Part shown: positions 50,671-59,576 of the stretch, in pieces
Position numbering within the stretch: the first letter of the stretch is position 1
How the letters are laid out: each line of letters opens with the position of its first letter
Origin: CALMEC01 sp031366605
GTDB lineage: Bacteria; Actinomycetota; Thermoleophilia; Miltoncostaeales; Miltoncostaeaceae
Reading direction: 5' to 3'
NCBI GenBank assembly: GCA_031366605.1
Contig: JANLOO010000034.1
Span: 62,001-126,000, forward strand
Length of the DNA stretch: 64,000 bases
Program-made: the position numbers and the translations under genes
The notes under the pieces: model-generated
Told to the model about the DNA's origin: nothing
Databases searched by the model: none
Seen by the model: the letters and a program-made list of their open reading frames with translations, nothing else

Positions 50671-51609
50671 ATGGCGGCACCAACCACGCACGGACGGCGG
50701 ATCGGGACGGTCCGCGACGAGACGGGCTTTGCCAGCAAACTGGTGACCCTGGTCGCGGTCGTTGTGCCTCCGCTCGGCGTCGCAGCCGTGGGTTGGGGCC
50801 TGTGGGGCATCGCGTTGCACCCGGTCGACATCGCCATGTTCGTCGCGCTGTACGTCGCGTGTGGACTGGGAATCACCGTGGGGTATCACCGGCTGTTCTC
50901 GCACCGGGCGTTCAAGACGACGCCGGCGGTCAGGGCGACGTTCGCGATCCTGGGCGCAATGACGATCCAGGGACCGTTGACGCAGTGGGTCACCGATCAC
51001 CGCAAACACCACGCCCACAGCGACGACGACGGTGACCCTCACTCGCCACACGTCGGGCGCGAGGGCGCGCACGGGCGAATCGTCGGTTTGTGGTGGTCAC
51101 ACATGGGGTGGCTCTTTCGGACGAAGGGCATGGAGCGGGGCGAACAGTGGGGACGGGATCTGTACGACGACAAGCTGATCCGCCGCATCGACAGGTTGTA
51201 CATGCTTTGGGTCGCCTTGTCAGTGGGGATCCCGTTCGTCGCGGGCTACGCCGTGCGCGGGACGGTGATGGGTGGCGTCGAGACGATGGTGTGGGCCGGG
51301 CTCATCCGGATCTTCCTGTTTCAGCATTCAACGTGGTGCATCAACTCCGTCTGCCATACGTTTGGTCGGCGGAGTTACCGCACCGGAGATCACAGCCGCA
51401 ACGTGTGGCTTTTGGCATTGCCGTCGTTCGGCGAGGCGTGGCACAACAACCACCACGCGTTTCCGGGATCGGCCGTGCACGGCATCGACCGGCGCCAGGT
51501 CGACATCAGCGCCTGGGTCATCGGAAGGCTCGAGCGGCTCGGCTTGGCGTGGGACGTCAAGCGCATGACCCCGGGTCGCTTGGCCGCCCGGCGCGAAACA
51601 CCCGCCTGA
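50671..51609 (+). CDS. Fatty acid (acyl-CoA delta-9) desaturase
   Basis: The 312-residue membrane enzyme shows all three histidine boxes: HRLFSH (about 74-79), DHRKHHAHSD (about 109-118) and EAWHNNHHAFP (about 252-262). Four hydrophobic stretches lie around them. It introduces a double bond, which the divergent CFA-synthase fusion could then modify. The two transcripts share a 62-nt promoter gap. The ATG follows AAGG. Confidence 0.93.
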   Translation: MAAPTTHGRRIGTVRDETGFASKLVTLVAVVVPPLGVAAVGWGLWGIALHPVDIAMFVALYVACGLGITVGYHRLFSHRAFKTTPAVRATFAILGAMTIQGPLTQWVTDHRKHHAHSDDDGDPHSPHVGREGAHGRIVGLWWSHMGWLFRTKGMERGEQWGRDLYDDKLIRRIDRLYMLWVALSVGIPFVAGYAVRGTVMGGVETMVWAGLIRIFLFQHSTWCINSVCHTFGRRSYRTGDHSRNVWLLALPSFGEAWHNNHHAFPGSAVHGIDRRQVDISAWVIGRLERLGLAWDVKRMTPGRLAARRETPA

Positions 51610-51922
51610 CCGACGGCCCGCGGGCTGATCGATATCGGCGGTGCCGTAGATCGCGACGACCACGTGGGCCCGTGCCTGCCAAGTCAAGGTTGACGACGGC
51701 AGCGAAGGTCGGTCCGTTCGTCTGGTGCGGACCACAGCGCGCGCCGCTCAGATCACCGTCACCGTCCCCGCGGCGTTCGCAACTCCGACTCGAGTCGAGT
51801 GGAGAACTCCCGGCACCACTCAGTGGGTCGGGGTCGGCATGCAGATCACGCGAACAGGCTGGACAAACGACCGCGCCCGTCAGCCGGGGCCGCAGGCGCG
51901 GTCGTCGTTCTGCACGTGTGGG
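51610..51922. other. 313-nt gap between desaturase and HU
   Basis: No supported gene is visible. The two transcripts converge here. The HU-proximal part holds a strong hairpin (51867-51905, listed separately); the rest has no repeat or motif that I recognise. Confidence 0.5.
51867..51905 (-). terminator. Hairpin downstream of HU, probable terminator
   Basis: ACGACCGCGCC (51867-51877) and GGCGCGGTCGT (51895-51905) form an 11-bp perfect stem with a 17-nt loop, starting 17 nt after the HU stop. On the minus strand it is followed by TTTGTCC, only a weak T tract. It may end both the HU and the convergent desaturase transcripts. Confidence 0.6.
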
Positions 51923-52213
51923 TTACTTCTTCTTCTTCTTCTTTGCGACTGCGGCCTTGAGGACCGCGCCCGAGCTGAACTTCGGGAGGGTCGCCGCCGC
52001 GATCTTGATGGCCTCGCCCGTCTGCGGGTTGCGACCGGTGCGTGCGGCGCGGTCCGACGTCGAGAACTTGCCGAAGCCGGTGATCGCGACCTCGCCACCA
52101 CCCGCAAGCGTCGACTGGATCTCTTCAAGCGCCGCGTCGAGGAACGCCGCAGCGTCTGCCTGGGTACCGCCGGAGCGCTTTGCAATCGCGGCGACGAATT
52201 CGGACTTGTTCAC
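51923..52213 (-). CDS. DNA-binding protein HU
   Basis: The 96-residue HU-family protein starts at GTG 52213, giving VNKSEFVAAIAKRSGGTQAD, and carries ITGFGKFSTSDRAARTGRNP, the DNA-binding arm. The tail (AVLKAAVAKKKKKK) is a short lysine run, much shorter than the long basic tails of mycobacterial or Streptomyces HupB/HupS. GGAG lies about 9 nt upstream of the start. It organises the nucleoid. Confidence 0.95.
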   Translation of the reverse strand: MNKSEFVAAIAKRSGGTQADAAAFLDAALEEIQSTLAGGGEVAITGFGKFSTSDRAARTGRNPQTGEAIKIAAATLPKFSSGAVLKAAVAKKKKKK

Positions 52214-52317
52214 GTTTTTTCTCTCCTGGAGTTGATCTCGAAGCACTGCTGTTCAGCAGGTTACCGACCGCCTATGACGTCGCGGCGGTCAATTGGCCCC
52301 TTCTGCACCAAATCGCG

Positions 52318-53259
52318 TCATCTCGTGTTCGCTCCGCCGATCAGTGAACGCGCGACTGCGAGCCCCGATTCGTAGACGTCGGCGAGACCACCTGCTGCGA
52401 TCGTGTCGCCGCAGACCACGATCCGAGCGCCGTCAGGGTTGACGACCCGCGGATCAAGTGAGGCGGACAGCGTGGCGTATCGCCACCGTTTGACCTGTGC
52501 CCAGGCCGGCTCGCCGGTGGCGCCGCATGACGCCAGGAGCTGAGGCGAGAGGTCGGCCAAGATGTCGGCGTCGGCGGCCTCCAACAGGTCCGCACTGACA
52601 CCAGGCGTCAACCGGGCGACAACCGGCACGACGCCGTCCACCGGATCGCGCCCTTTCGCCGACTCCGCCGTGATGCGGGTGAACGGAGCGATGGGGGCAA
52701 ACGGGTCGAGTGACTCTGGGCTGTCGATACGCAGCCCCGCCAGGATCATCACCGCCGGGTCGTAGACCGCGCCGCGCAGCGCCGCCACACGATCACCGGC
52801 CTCCGGGCTGCGTTGCAGCAGGTCGGCAGCCTGTGGAGCCGGCGCGCTGATGACAACGGCATCCACAACGCCGTGGGTGTTGCCCTGTTCGCCCGCCAGT
52901 TCGATCCCTCCGCGCGCGGCGCGAAGTGCGGCGATCCGCACTCCCAGCACTACGTCCACGCCGTGGGCCATCAGCTTGGCAAGTCGCGTCGCTCCCGACG
53001 GGAACGCGATGGCGCCGGGACCCATCTGGACAACCTCATCCGGGGCCAAGGAGCGCACGAGTTCGGCCAGAGGGCTCCCGTGTGAGAACTCCAGAAGCGG
53101 CGCGCCATGGTCGACGACGGTGCCCGCGATTCGACGGGCGGCGAGACGCCCGCCCACACCGCGGCTCTTCTCGATGACGACGACCTCGTGGCCGCCCGCA
53201 ATCAGTTCCCGTGCCGCCGCGAGGCCAGAAAGGCCCGCTCCGACAATCCCCACACGCAT
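52318..53259 (-). CDS. FAD/NAD(P)-dependent oxidoreductase (renalase-like)
   Basis: From ATG 53259 (GAGGA upstream) the 313-residue protein has the Rossmann motif VGIVGAGLSGLAAARELIAG at the start and SRGVGGRLAARR, as in renalase and amine-oxidase-like proteins. A late CGDTIAAGGLADVYESGLAV is the second FAD-binding motif. Substrate not known. Upstream of the start the frame is open but not conserved. It stands alone, divergent from the next small gene. Confidence 0.85.
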   Translation of the reverse strand: MRVGIVGAGLSGLAAARELIAGGHEVVVIEKSRGVGGRLAARRIAGTVVDHGAPLLEFSHGSPLAELVRSLAPDEVVQMGPGAIAFPSGATRLAKLMAHGVDVVLGVRIAALRAARGGIELAGEQGNTHGVVDAVVISAPAPQAADLLQRSPEAGDRVAALRGAVYDPAVMILAGLRIDSPESLDPFAPIAPFTRITAESAKGRDPVDGVVPVVARLTPGVSADLLEAADADILADLSPQLLASCGATGEPAWAQVKRWRYATLSASLDPRVVNPDGARIVVCGDTIAAGGLADVYESGLAVARSLIGGANTR

Positions 53260-53484
53260 ACGTCGTCCTCTGATCGTCGTCGACAACGAGACTCCGGCGC
53301 TGTCCCAAACGTCGCGATGATATCCGGCGATTGCGATGCGAGTCATGGGTGCAGGGGCGGGGTTCGGTGGGGAGCCAGACCGCAACCGCTCTTGTCTGAG
53401 CGACCCGGCCCTGCCGGTGGCATCTGATCGCTCGGGGCCAAGGGGTAGGCTCCGTCATGACCGATCGGCAATGCGGGAGGACGA

Positions 53485-53892
53485 ATGGTGGATACCCGAA
53501 ACGACCTGCTGAAGCGGGCCAAGGGTTTGGTCGGGAGGTGGCACTGCTGCACCCCGCCGCCCGCGCCCTCGGGAATCACGGCCAGCGCAGGAGGCGGCAG
53601 CGGCGAGGTGATGGTGACCTGGGATCCGCTACCGGCGACCGCCAAGATCGCGTTCTGTCGGGTCTACCGCGTCAAGAGCGATGGAACCCTGTATCACCTC
53701 GCGGTGGTCCTGCCCTCCGCCGTGGGCCTTCTCGAGCCGGGGCGGCTCGGGATCGTCGACGCCCCGGACTACTGGCCCTGGCCGACAATCGACGACGGCA
53801 CCGGCCAGCGCTGCTATCGGGTGAGCGCCGTCTCACAACGGGGACTCGAAGGGCCGATGTCCGGGCAGGCGTGCGCCACACCGACCACCTGA
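53485..53892 (+). CDS. 135-residue protein with fibronectin-III-like domain and paired cysteines
   Basis: ATG 53485 has a good ribosome site (GGGAGG). The product is short: a basic helix (TRNDLLKRAKGLVGRWHC), a Cys-Cys-Thr-Pro run, then an Fn3-like beta-sandwich (SGEVMVTWDPLPATAKIAFC, VYRVKSDGTLYHLAVVLPS, QRCYRVSAVSQRGLEGPMSG). Five cysteines are scattered as if forming disulfides, yet no signal peptide is visible. No family named. Confidence 0.65.
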   Translation: MVDTRNDLLKRAKGLVGRWHCCTPPPAPSGITASAGGGSGEVMVTWDPLPATAKIAFCRVYRVKSDGTLYHLAVVLPSAVGLLEPGRLGIVDAPDYWPWPTIDDGTGQRCYRVSAVSQRGLEGPMSGQACATPTT

Positions 53893-53950
53893 ACACACAG
53901 CGCGTGTCACGCTGGAGGCGAGCCGGGTCAACCGGATCAGCGTTCGCCAT

Positions 53951-54358
53951 TCAGTGAAGAAGCCAGAACGCGAGCCCCGCCCGGGCGGTCCACGCCACGG
54001 TGCGGAGCCAATTCGTCGCAACCAGCCGGCGGTGCACACCGGCGTCGAACCCCTGGGCCAGTCGCCGGTGACATGGCACCTGGACGACGGCGGTCGCCAG
54101 CCACAGCAGCGCGACGAGCGCCAACCCGACCGCCGTGAGCACGCCCGGGGCGCGGATCACGATGAGGACCGCGGCCAAGGCCTCGATCGTCATGAGCGGA
54201 GCGACGACCAGCGTGGTCCGCTCGGCGTGGCGAGCCTCATACGCTGCGAACTCGTCACCCACCAGCGCGAACAGCGGGTAGTGAACGACCTGCACGAACC
54301 AAGCGATGCCCGCCATCGCGACCGTCGCGGCTGCGTGGATCAGGAGGAGTGCCTGCAC
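53951..54358 (-). CDS. Small membrane protein of unknown function
   Basis: The 135-residue protein (GTG 54358) has four membrane spans and the conserved-looking VQVVHYPLFALVGDEFAAYE, then HAERTTLVVAPLMTIEALAA, resembling DUF1772-like proteins of actinobacteria. A CAGACGCAGTCTG palindrome lies just upstream (54359-54371), possibly a regulatory site. Divergent from the scramblase-like gene. Confidence 0.7.
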   Translation of the reverse strand: MQALLLIHAAATVAMAGIAWFVQVVHYPLFALVGDEFAAYEARHAERTTLVVAPLMTIEALAAVLIVIRAPGVLTAVGLALVALLWLATAVVQVPCHRRLAQGFDAGVHRRLVATNWLRTVAWTARAGLAFWLLH

Positions 54359-54426
54359 AGACGCAGTCTGCCGCCCCCAGGCCGGTCGCGTGGGGGGAAC
54401 CGCAGCCACCCTGGCATCCTGCAGGA

Positions 54427-55086
54427 ATGACCAACCCGTCACCGCCCTCCGTCGACCGGCGCTTCGACCATGACGCCTTCATCGTCGAACAGCCGTTCAC
54501 GTTCTTCGTCAACCGGTATTTCGTGTCGACGACCGCAGACGACGCCTTCACGCCGGGCGAGTTATTGGTGTTCTGTCGCCAGAAGCCGGTGGCGCTCAAA
54601 GAGGACGTTCGCCTGTTCGCCGACGAAGGGATGACCGAGGAGATCCTGCGGATCAGGGCGCGGCGCGTCGTGGACATCGGCGGTCGCTACCTGGTCTCGA
54701 CCCCGGATGGCACGACGATCGGCGCGCTCGAGCGGCGGGCCAAGGCATCGCTCCTGCGCACCACCTGGGCGATACGGAGCGCGGACGACGTGGAACTCGC
54801 GATCGTCCGCGAACACAGCATCGGGGTCGCGATCTTCCGGCGCGTGCAGAATCTGTTGCAGTGGATCCCGTTCATCGGCGGCATCATCGCGTTGGCGCTC
54901 GACTTGATCCCGATCCCGTACCACTTCGACATCTTCGACCGCGAAACGCTCATCGGGCGACACACCCGCAAGTACGGGATCCGGGATCGCTACCGACTGC
55001 AGATCGACGGCGACCCTGAGCGCCGCATCGACCGTCGCCTGGTCGTTGCCCTGGCCATCGCCCTGGACGCGCTGCAGTCGCGCTGA
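54427..55086 (+). CDS. LURP-one/phospholipid-scramblase-fold protein
   Basis: From ATG 54427 (CAGGA upstream) the 219-residue protein has a tubby-like beta-barrel as in LURP-one-related and scramblase-like proteins: HDAFIVEQPFTFFVNRYFVS, DVRLFADEGMTEEILRIRAR, then RYLVSTPDGTTIGAL and a hydrophobic helix WIPFIGGIIALALDLIPIPY. The biochemical role is not known; the fold binds phosphoinositides in eukaryotes. No operon. Confidence 0.78.
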   Translation: MTNPSPPSVDRRFDHDAFIVEQPFTFFVNRYFVSTTADDAFTPGELLVFCRQKPVALKEDVRLFADEGMTEEILRIRARRVVDIGGRYLVSTPDGTTIGALERRAKASLLRTTWAIRSADDVELAIVREHSIGVAIFRRVQNLLQWIPFIGGIIALALDLIPIPYHFDIFDRETLIGRHTRKYGIRDRYRLQIDGDPERRIDRRLVVALAIALDALQSR

Positions 55087-55247
55087 CGCGCACCACGGTC
55101 CCATACGCATTTATCTCGGCCGGACACCGTCTCTGCCGTTCCACTCCGACTATTGGGTGCAGGCGAGGGCTCAAGCTCCCGCGGTTGCGGAACGGTCCCA
55201 AATCCGGCGGAGCTTTGCAGCCGCCATATCGCAATTGAACGTCTGGG

Positions 55248-56651
55248 CTAGATCGAGATGGCGTCGCGCTGCCCGGTGACCTCGGTCGTCAGCTCGCCGA
55301 CGACGTGTTTGGCGTCACCGAACACCATCAGCGTCTTGGGGTCGTAGAAGAGCTCGTTCTCGATTCCGGCAAAGCCGGGGCGCATGCTGCGTTTGATCAC
55401 CATGACGCAGGCGGCCTGGTCGACGTTGAGGATCGGCATGCCGTAGATCGGGCTGCTCTTGTTGTGGCGCGCAGCCGGGTTGACCACGTCGTTGGCGCCG
55501 AGCACCAAGACGACGTCGACCTGCGGGAACTCCGAGTTGATCTCGTCCATGTCGAGCAACTTGTCGTACGGGATGTTGGCCTCGGCCAGCAGGACGTTCA
55601 TGTGACCCGGCATGCGACCGGCCACCGGGTGGATTGCGTAGCGCACGTCGACGCCCTCGGCCTCGAGCGCCTCGGACAGGTCGCGCACTTTGTGCTGCGC
55701 CTGCGCGACGGCCATGCCGTATCCGGGGACGATGACGACCGATCGTGAAGCCTTGAGGATCTCGGCCGCCTCGTCGAATGAGGCCGATCGGACGTTGCCG
55801 ACCTCCGCACCGTCGTCCGCCGATGCCTCCTGCAGTTGTCCGAACGCGCCGAACATGACATTGCTGAACGAGCGGTTCATGGCGCGGCACATGATGATGG
55901 CCAGAACCAAACCCGACATCCCGTCCAGGGCGCCCGCCACGATCAACAGTTTGTTGTTCAGCACGATGCCCAAGGCCGAAGCCGAGATGCCTGCGTAGCT
56001 GTTCAACAAGGCGATGACCGTCGGCATGTCCGCGCCGCCGATCGGGATGATCAGCAGGACGCCGAACAACAGTGAGAGCGCGATGATCGGCGGGATCAGG
56101 GCGAGGCGACCGGTGTCGAGCACGAGCAAGACCACCATGACCAGCGCTGCGCCGAGCACGGCGAAGTTGACGTAGTTCTGACCCTTGAACGTGATCGGCC
56201 GCTGCGGCAGGAGTTCCTGCAACTTGCCGGCCGCCATCAGGCTCCCCGTGAACACCAGGCAACCGAGGATGATCTCGAAGCCCAGAACGGCCATCTCGAA
56301 CTTGCCCAGGTCCCTGCGCTGCAGGTAGTAGTGGGCGATGCCCACCAAACCCGCCGCGAGCGCTCCGAACGAGTGTGACAAGGCGATCCGCTGCGGCATC
56401 GCCGTCATGGGGACCTTGAGGCCAAGCGGCACGCCGATCGCCGCGCCGATCAACATCGCCGACGCGATCAGCGCATACCCTTGACCGCTGATTCCATCGG
56501 TGAACAGCGTCGCCACGATCGCCAGCACGAACGCCGACTCTCCGGCGAAGATCCCCCGCCGTGCGGTCGCAGCGGCCGACATCCACTTGAGCGAGAGGGC
56601 AAACCCGATCGCAGCAACCAGGTATGCGAGCTGAATGAGGTTGTCTCTCAT
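55248..56651 (-). CDS. pntB: NAD(P) transhydrogenase subunit beta
   Basis: The 467-residue subunit has nine hydrophobic spans and, at the C-terminus, the NADP(H)-binding domain III: VVIVPGYGMAVAQAQHKVRD, GRMPGHMNVLLAEANIPYD and DVVLVLGANDVVNPAARHNK. With the alpha subunits it uses the proton gradient to drive NADPH formation from NADH. It overlaps pntA2 by 4 nt. Confidence 0.96.
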   Translation of the reverse strand: MRDNLIQLAYLVAAIGFALSLKWMSAAATARRGIFAGESAFVLAIVATLFTDGISGQGYALIASAMLIGAAIGVPLGLKVPMTAMPQRIALSHSFGALAAGLVGIAHYYLQRRDLGKFEMAVLGFEIILGCLVFTGSLMAAGKLQELLPQRPITFKGQNYVNFAVLGAALVMVVLLVLDTGRLALIPPIIALSLLFGVLLIIPIGGADMPTVIALLNSYAGISASALGIVLNNKLLIVAGALDGMSGLVLAIIMCRAMNRSFSNVMFGAFGQLQEASADDGAEVGNVRSASFDEAAEILKASRSVVIVPGYGMAVAQAQHKVRDLSEALEAEGVDVRYAIHPVAGRMPGHMNVLLAEANIPYDKLLDMDEINSEFPQVDVVLVLGANDVVNPAARHNKSSPIYGMPILNVDQAACVMVIKRSMRPGFAGIENELFYDPKTLMVFGDAKHVVGELTTEVTGQRDAISI

Positions 56652-56968
56652 TTCCCCGCCTCCGCGGTCGGCTTGACGGGTTCGCGCTTCTTGAACATCT
56701 TGAGCATCTTGTCCGTGATCAGGAACCCACCGACCACGTTGATCATGGCGGCGATCACCGCGATGAAGCCCATGATCTTGGCGTAGGTCGTGTCGGCCCC
56801 GCCCAGGATCAGCGTCGACCCCACCAGCGAGATCGCCGACAGCGCATTGGTCAGCGCCATCAACGGGGTGTGCAGCAGCTTGGGCACCCGGCGGATGACC
56901 TCGAGCCCCAGGAACCCGGCCAACGCGAAGATGAACAGGCTCGTGATGATGACGTCGGTGCTCAACAT
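56648..56968 (-). CDS. pntAb: NAD(P) transhydrogenase subunit alpha part 2
   Basis: This 106-residue protein is the membrane segment of the split alpha subunit, with three hydrophobic spans, FLGLEVIRRVPKLLHTPLMA and NALSAISLVGSTL. It overlaps pntAa by one base (TGATG) and pntB by four, forming a coupled trio. In E. coli this region is fused to pntA. Confidence 0.95.
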   Translation of the reverse strand: MLSTDVIITSLFIFALAGFLGLEVIRRVPKLLHTPLMALTNALSAISLVGSTLILGGADTTYAKIMGFIAVIAAMINVVGGFLITDKMLKMFKKREPVKPTAEAGK

Positions 56969-58194
56969 CAGCTGACGGCCTCCTGGGTCGGGTCGACGGT
57001 GGGTGCCTGCGCGGCGGGCGGGACGGCAAGCGGGGTCAGGCCGAGTGCGTCGCGCACGCGCGGGTGCACGACCTGGCCATCATGCGTGGTCACGGTCTCC
57101 TGGACGATGGCGTCATCGACATCCAGGTGGATTGCCTTGTCGGCGACGATCAGCGCAACGAAGTTGGCGATGTTCTTGGCGTAGGTCAGGCTGGCGTCGT
57201 GTGGGACGCTGGCCGCGACGTTGGTCGGTCCGATGATCGTGACCCCGCCCACATCGACGGTCTCGCCGGCGACGGAGCCCTCGCAGTTGCCGCCCTGCTC
57301 AGCCGCCAGGTCCACGATGACCGAACCCGGAGTCATGCCTGCCACCATCTCCGCCGTCACGAGCACGGGGGCCTTGGCGCCCTGCACCTGCGCGGTGGTG
57401 ATGACGACGTCACTGCCGGCGATCGTCTTGGCCATCAGCTCCCGCTGCTTGGCGATCTGTTCGTCGGACATCTGGGTGGCATAGGCACCGGAGCCGGCAC
57501 CCTCCTGGCCGGTCTCGAGTGGCAACTCCACAAACCGCGCGCCCAGGCTTTGGACCTCTTCCTTGACCGCGGTGCGCACGTCGTAGGCCTCGACGACCGC
57601 TCCCAGGCGACGGGCGGTCGCGATGGCCGAGAGCCCCGCCACACCGGCTCCGATGATGAACACCTTGGCCGGGGCGATGGTGCCGGCCGCAGTCGTCAGC
57701 ATCGGCGCCATCTTCGGCAACGCCGCCGCGGCCAGCAGGACCGCCTTGTAGCCGGCGATGTTGGCCTGCGATGAGAGCACATCCATGCTCTGAGCCCGGG
57801 TGGTGCGGGGAACGAGTTCGAGCGAGTACAACACGGCGCCACGGTCGGCAACGGCCGCGGCGACCTGCGGGGCTGCGAGCGGCGCTGCCATCCCGATGAC
57901 CACCTGGCCGGGCCGCAAGCGCTCCCGGTCGGGGTTGTCCGGGTCGCCGTCGAGTACTCGTACGACCGCCAGCACATCGGCGGCAAACGCGACATCGCGT
58001 GTGACGATCTGGGCGCCACGGTCGATGTAGGCCTGGTCGGCGAAGCCCGCGGACAATCCCGCACCGGCCTCGACGAGCACGCGGAACCCGGCCTTGACGT
58101 ATCCGGCGATCACCGTCGGGGTGATCGCGACACGTCGCTCTCCGGGCAGCGCCTCTTTGGGCGCACCAATCGTGAGCGTGCTCGTTTGCTCCAT
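56968..58194 (-). CDS. pntAa: NAD(P) transhydrogenase subunit alpha part 1
   Basis: The 408-residue soluble NAD(H)-binding subunit resembles alanine dehydrogenase: GAPKEALPGERRVAITP at the start, SQANIAGYKAVLLAA, then VFIIGAGVAGLSAIATARRL (NAD site) and QVQGAKAPVLVTAEMV. The Ala/Pro-rich C-terminus is typical of the split form. It is the first gene of pntAa-pntAb-pntB. A leader of about 190 nt separates it from the enolase-superfamily gene, which is convergent/co-directional upstream. Confidence 0.95.
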   Translation of the reverse strand: MEQTSTLTIGAPKEALPGERRVAITPTVIAGYVKAGFRVLVEAGAGLSAGFADQAYIDRGAQIVTRDVAFAADVLAVVRVLDGDPDNPDRERLRPGQVVIGMAAPLAAPQVAAAVADRGAVLYSLELVPRTTRAQSMDVLSSQANIAGYKAVLLAAAALPKMAPMLTTAAGTIAPAKVFIIGAGVAGLSAIATARRLGAVVEAYDVRTAVKEEVQSLGARFVELPLETGQEGAGSGAYATQMSDEQIAKQRELMAKTIAGSDVVITTAQVQGAKAPVLVTAEMVAGMTPGSVIVDLAAEQGGNCEGSVAGETVDVGGVTIIGPTNVAASVPHDASLTYAKNIANFVALIVADKAIHLDVDDAIVQETVTTHDGQVVHPRVRDALGLTPLAVPPAAQAPTVDPTQEAVS

Positions 58195-58381
58195 CTGCTG
58201 CGGATCCCCCTCGTCGCCCTGTCTGCCTCCGCCGCCACCTGGCGCGCGTGAGGGGCGTTTCCTACAGGACTGTCACCCGGGGGTCAACGCTTCGTGCGCT
58301 CTGTTGCGACGATCGCTCCACACCAGGCGGACAAGTGTCGCGATATTCAGCGGTTTTTTGCGTGCCGGGACGCTCGGGGGT

Positions 58382-59413
58382 TCACACCGCGATATCGCCG
58401 TCCAGACCGATGCCGGCGGCGACTCCGAGCGGGCTCGACGGCAGGCCAGGGCCGAGATGGGCGGCGTTGTAGCCCCCGGGCGCGACGTCGTTGGGACCGT
58501 CCGGGTAGAGCGTGGCAGCGATCGCCTGGATCTGGCGCCGACCCGGCCCCAACTCGAATTGCCCGCCGCCGTACATTCGCATCCCGCTGCGCTCGCAATG
58601 GTCCACGCACTCCAGCAGGCGTTCGGTTGTGGCGAAGCGCGACGGCTTGATGTTGCACCACCCGGTCTGGGGCAACGCCAGCAGATCGGCAAGCGAGTGC
58701 ACGGGCGCGTCGAACGACATGCGGTGGGAGTTCGCCGCGATCACCGGCGCCATGGCCGGACCGAGCATCGGATCTTCGATGACCACGTCGGCGAACGCCG
58801 CCGCGACGGCCGCAGAGAACGCCGCGGGATCATCGGGCAGCCGATTCCACTCCCCCGAGTAGTGGCCTTTCAGGTCGACGACCCGTACGCGGCCGGTCCC
58901 CACCAGCCGAGCCATGTCATCAGCGGTCCAGTCAACGCGGGCGTCGATCTTGAGCTCGAGCTCGGGATAGTGCTCCAGAAGCCCCTGCGGGTCGCCGGTG
59001 GGCGATGCGCAGAACCGAACCGGGCGGGCTTCGCGCCCAAGCGCCGCCGAAAAGCTCAACCCGTTCTGGCGCAGCGCGAGATCCAGCAGCGCGCTCTCGT
59101 AGGCCCACCGGCGGTAGGCACGGGCCTCGGGCACTGAGGGCGGCACCGGGATCAGGTTGGTCTGGTCGAGCAGCGCGCTGCACTCACCCACCGTCCGCCG
59201 CCCCCGAAGCGCCGGAAGGTCCATCCGCTGATGCGCATCCTGATCAGGGGTCGCGTAGGACACATCCTCCCCACGCCCCGTCTCACCACCGCCGCTGATC
59301 GCAACCACCGTCGAGACCCGCACCCACCGCACCGTTTCGAACTCCAACCGCTCCAACGCGAGGCCCTCGACCTCGACCTCGAGCGTCGCCAGATGATCGA
59401 AGAGACCGGCCAT
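58382..59413 (-). CDS. Enolase-superfamily enzyme (mandelate-racemase-like group)
   Basis: The 343-residue protein has the superfamily layout: an alpha+beta capping domain, then a barrel with Lys in ELKIDARVDW, metal-binding acids in VVDLKGHYSG, VVIEDPMLGP and SFDAPVHS, and Lys in NIKPSRFATTERLL. A C-terminal GGGQFELGPGRRQIQAIAAT segment is distinctive. Racemase, dehydratase or OSB-synthase activity cannot be assigned; muconate/dipeptide-epimerase-like enzymes are alternatives. ATG 59413 leaves out a non-conserved N-terminal lead. Confidence 0.8.
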   Translation of the reverse strand: MAGLFDHLATLEVEVEGLALERLEFETVRWVRVSTVVAISGGGETGRGEDVSYATPDQDAHQRMDLPALRGRRTVGECSALLDQTNLIPVPPSVPEARAYRRWAYESALLDLALRQNGLSFSAALGREARPVRFCASPTGDPQGLLEHYPELELKIDARVDWTADDMARLVGTGRVRVVDLKGHYSGEWNRLPDDPAAFSAAVAAAFADVVIEDPMLGPAMAPVIAANSHRMSFDAPVHSLADLLALPQTGWCNIKPSRFATTERLLECVDHCERSGMRMYGGGQFELGPGRRQIQAIAATLYPDGPNDVAPGGYNAAHLGPGLPSSPLGVAAGIGLDGDIAV

Positions 59414-59576
59414 GGGGCTCACGCTACCTCGTGGACTCCATCGAGTGCCTTCTGAAGATGCCTTCGAACAGGCAGAGCCGATGGCAAGAGGTCGGCCTGT
59501 TGGATCCTCAGCGGCTTGACACCGGGCGCTACGCTTTCTCGATGATCTGGACCAGAGCCACCGTGCAACCCCCGGT

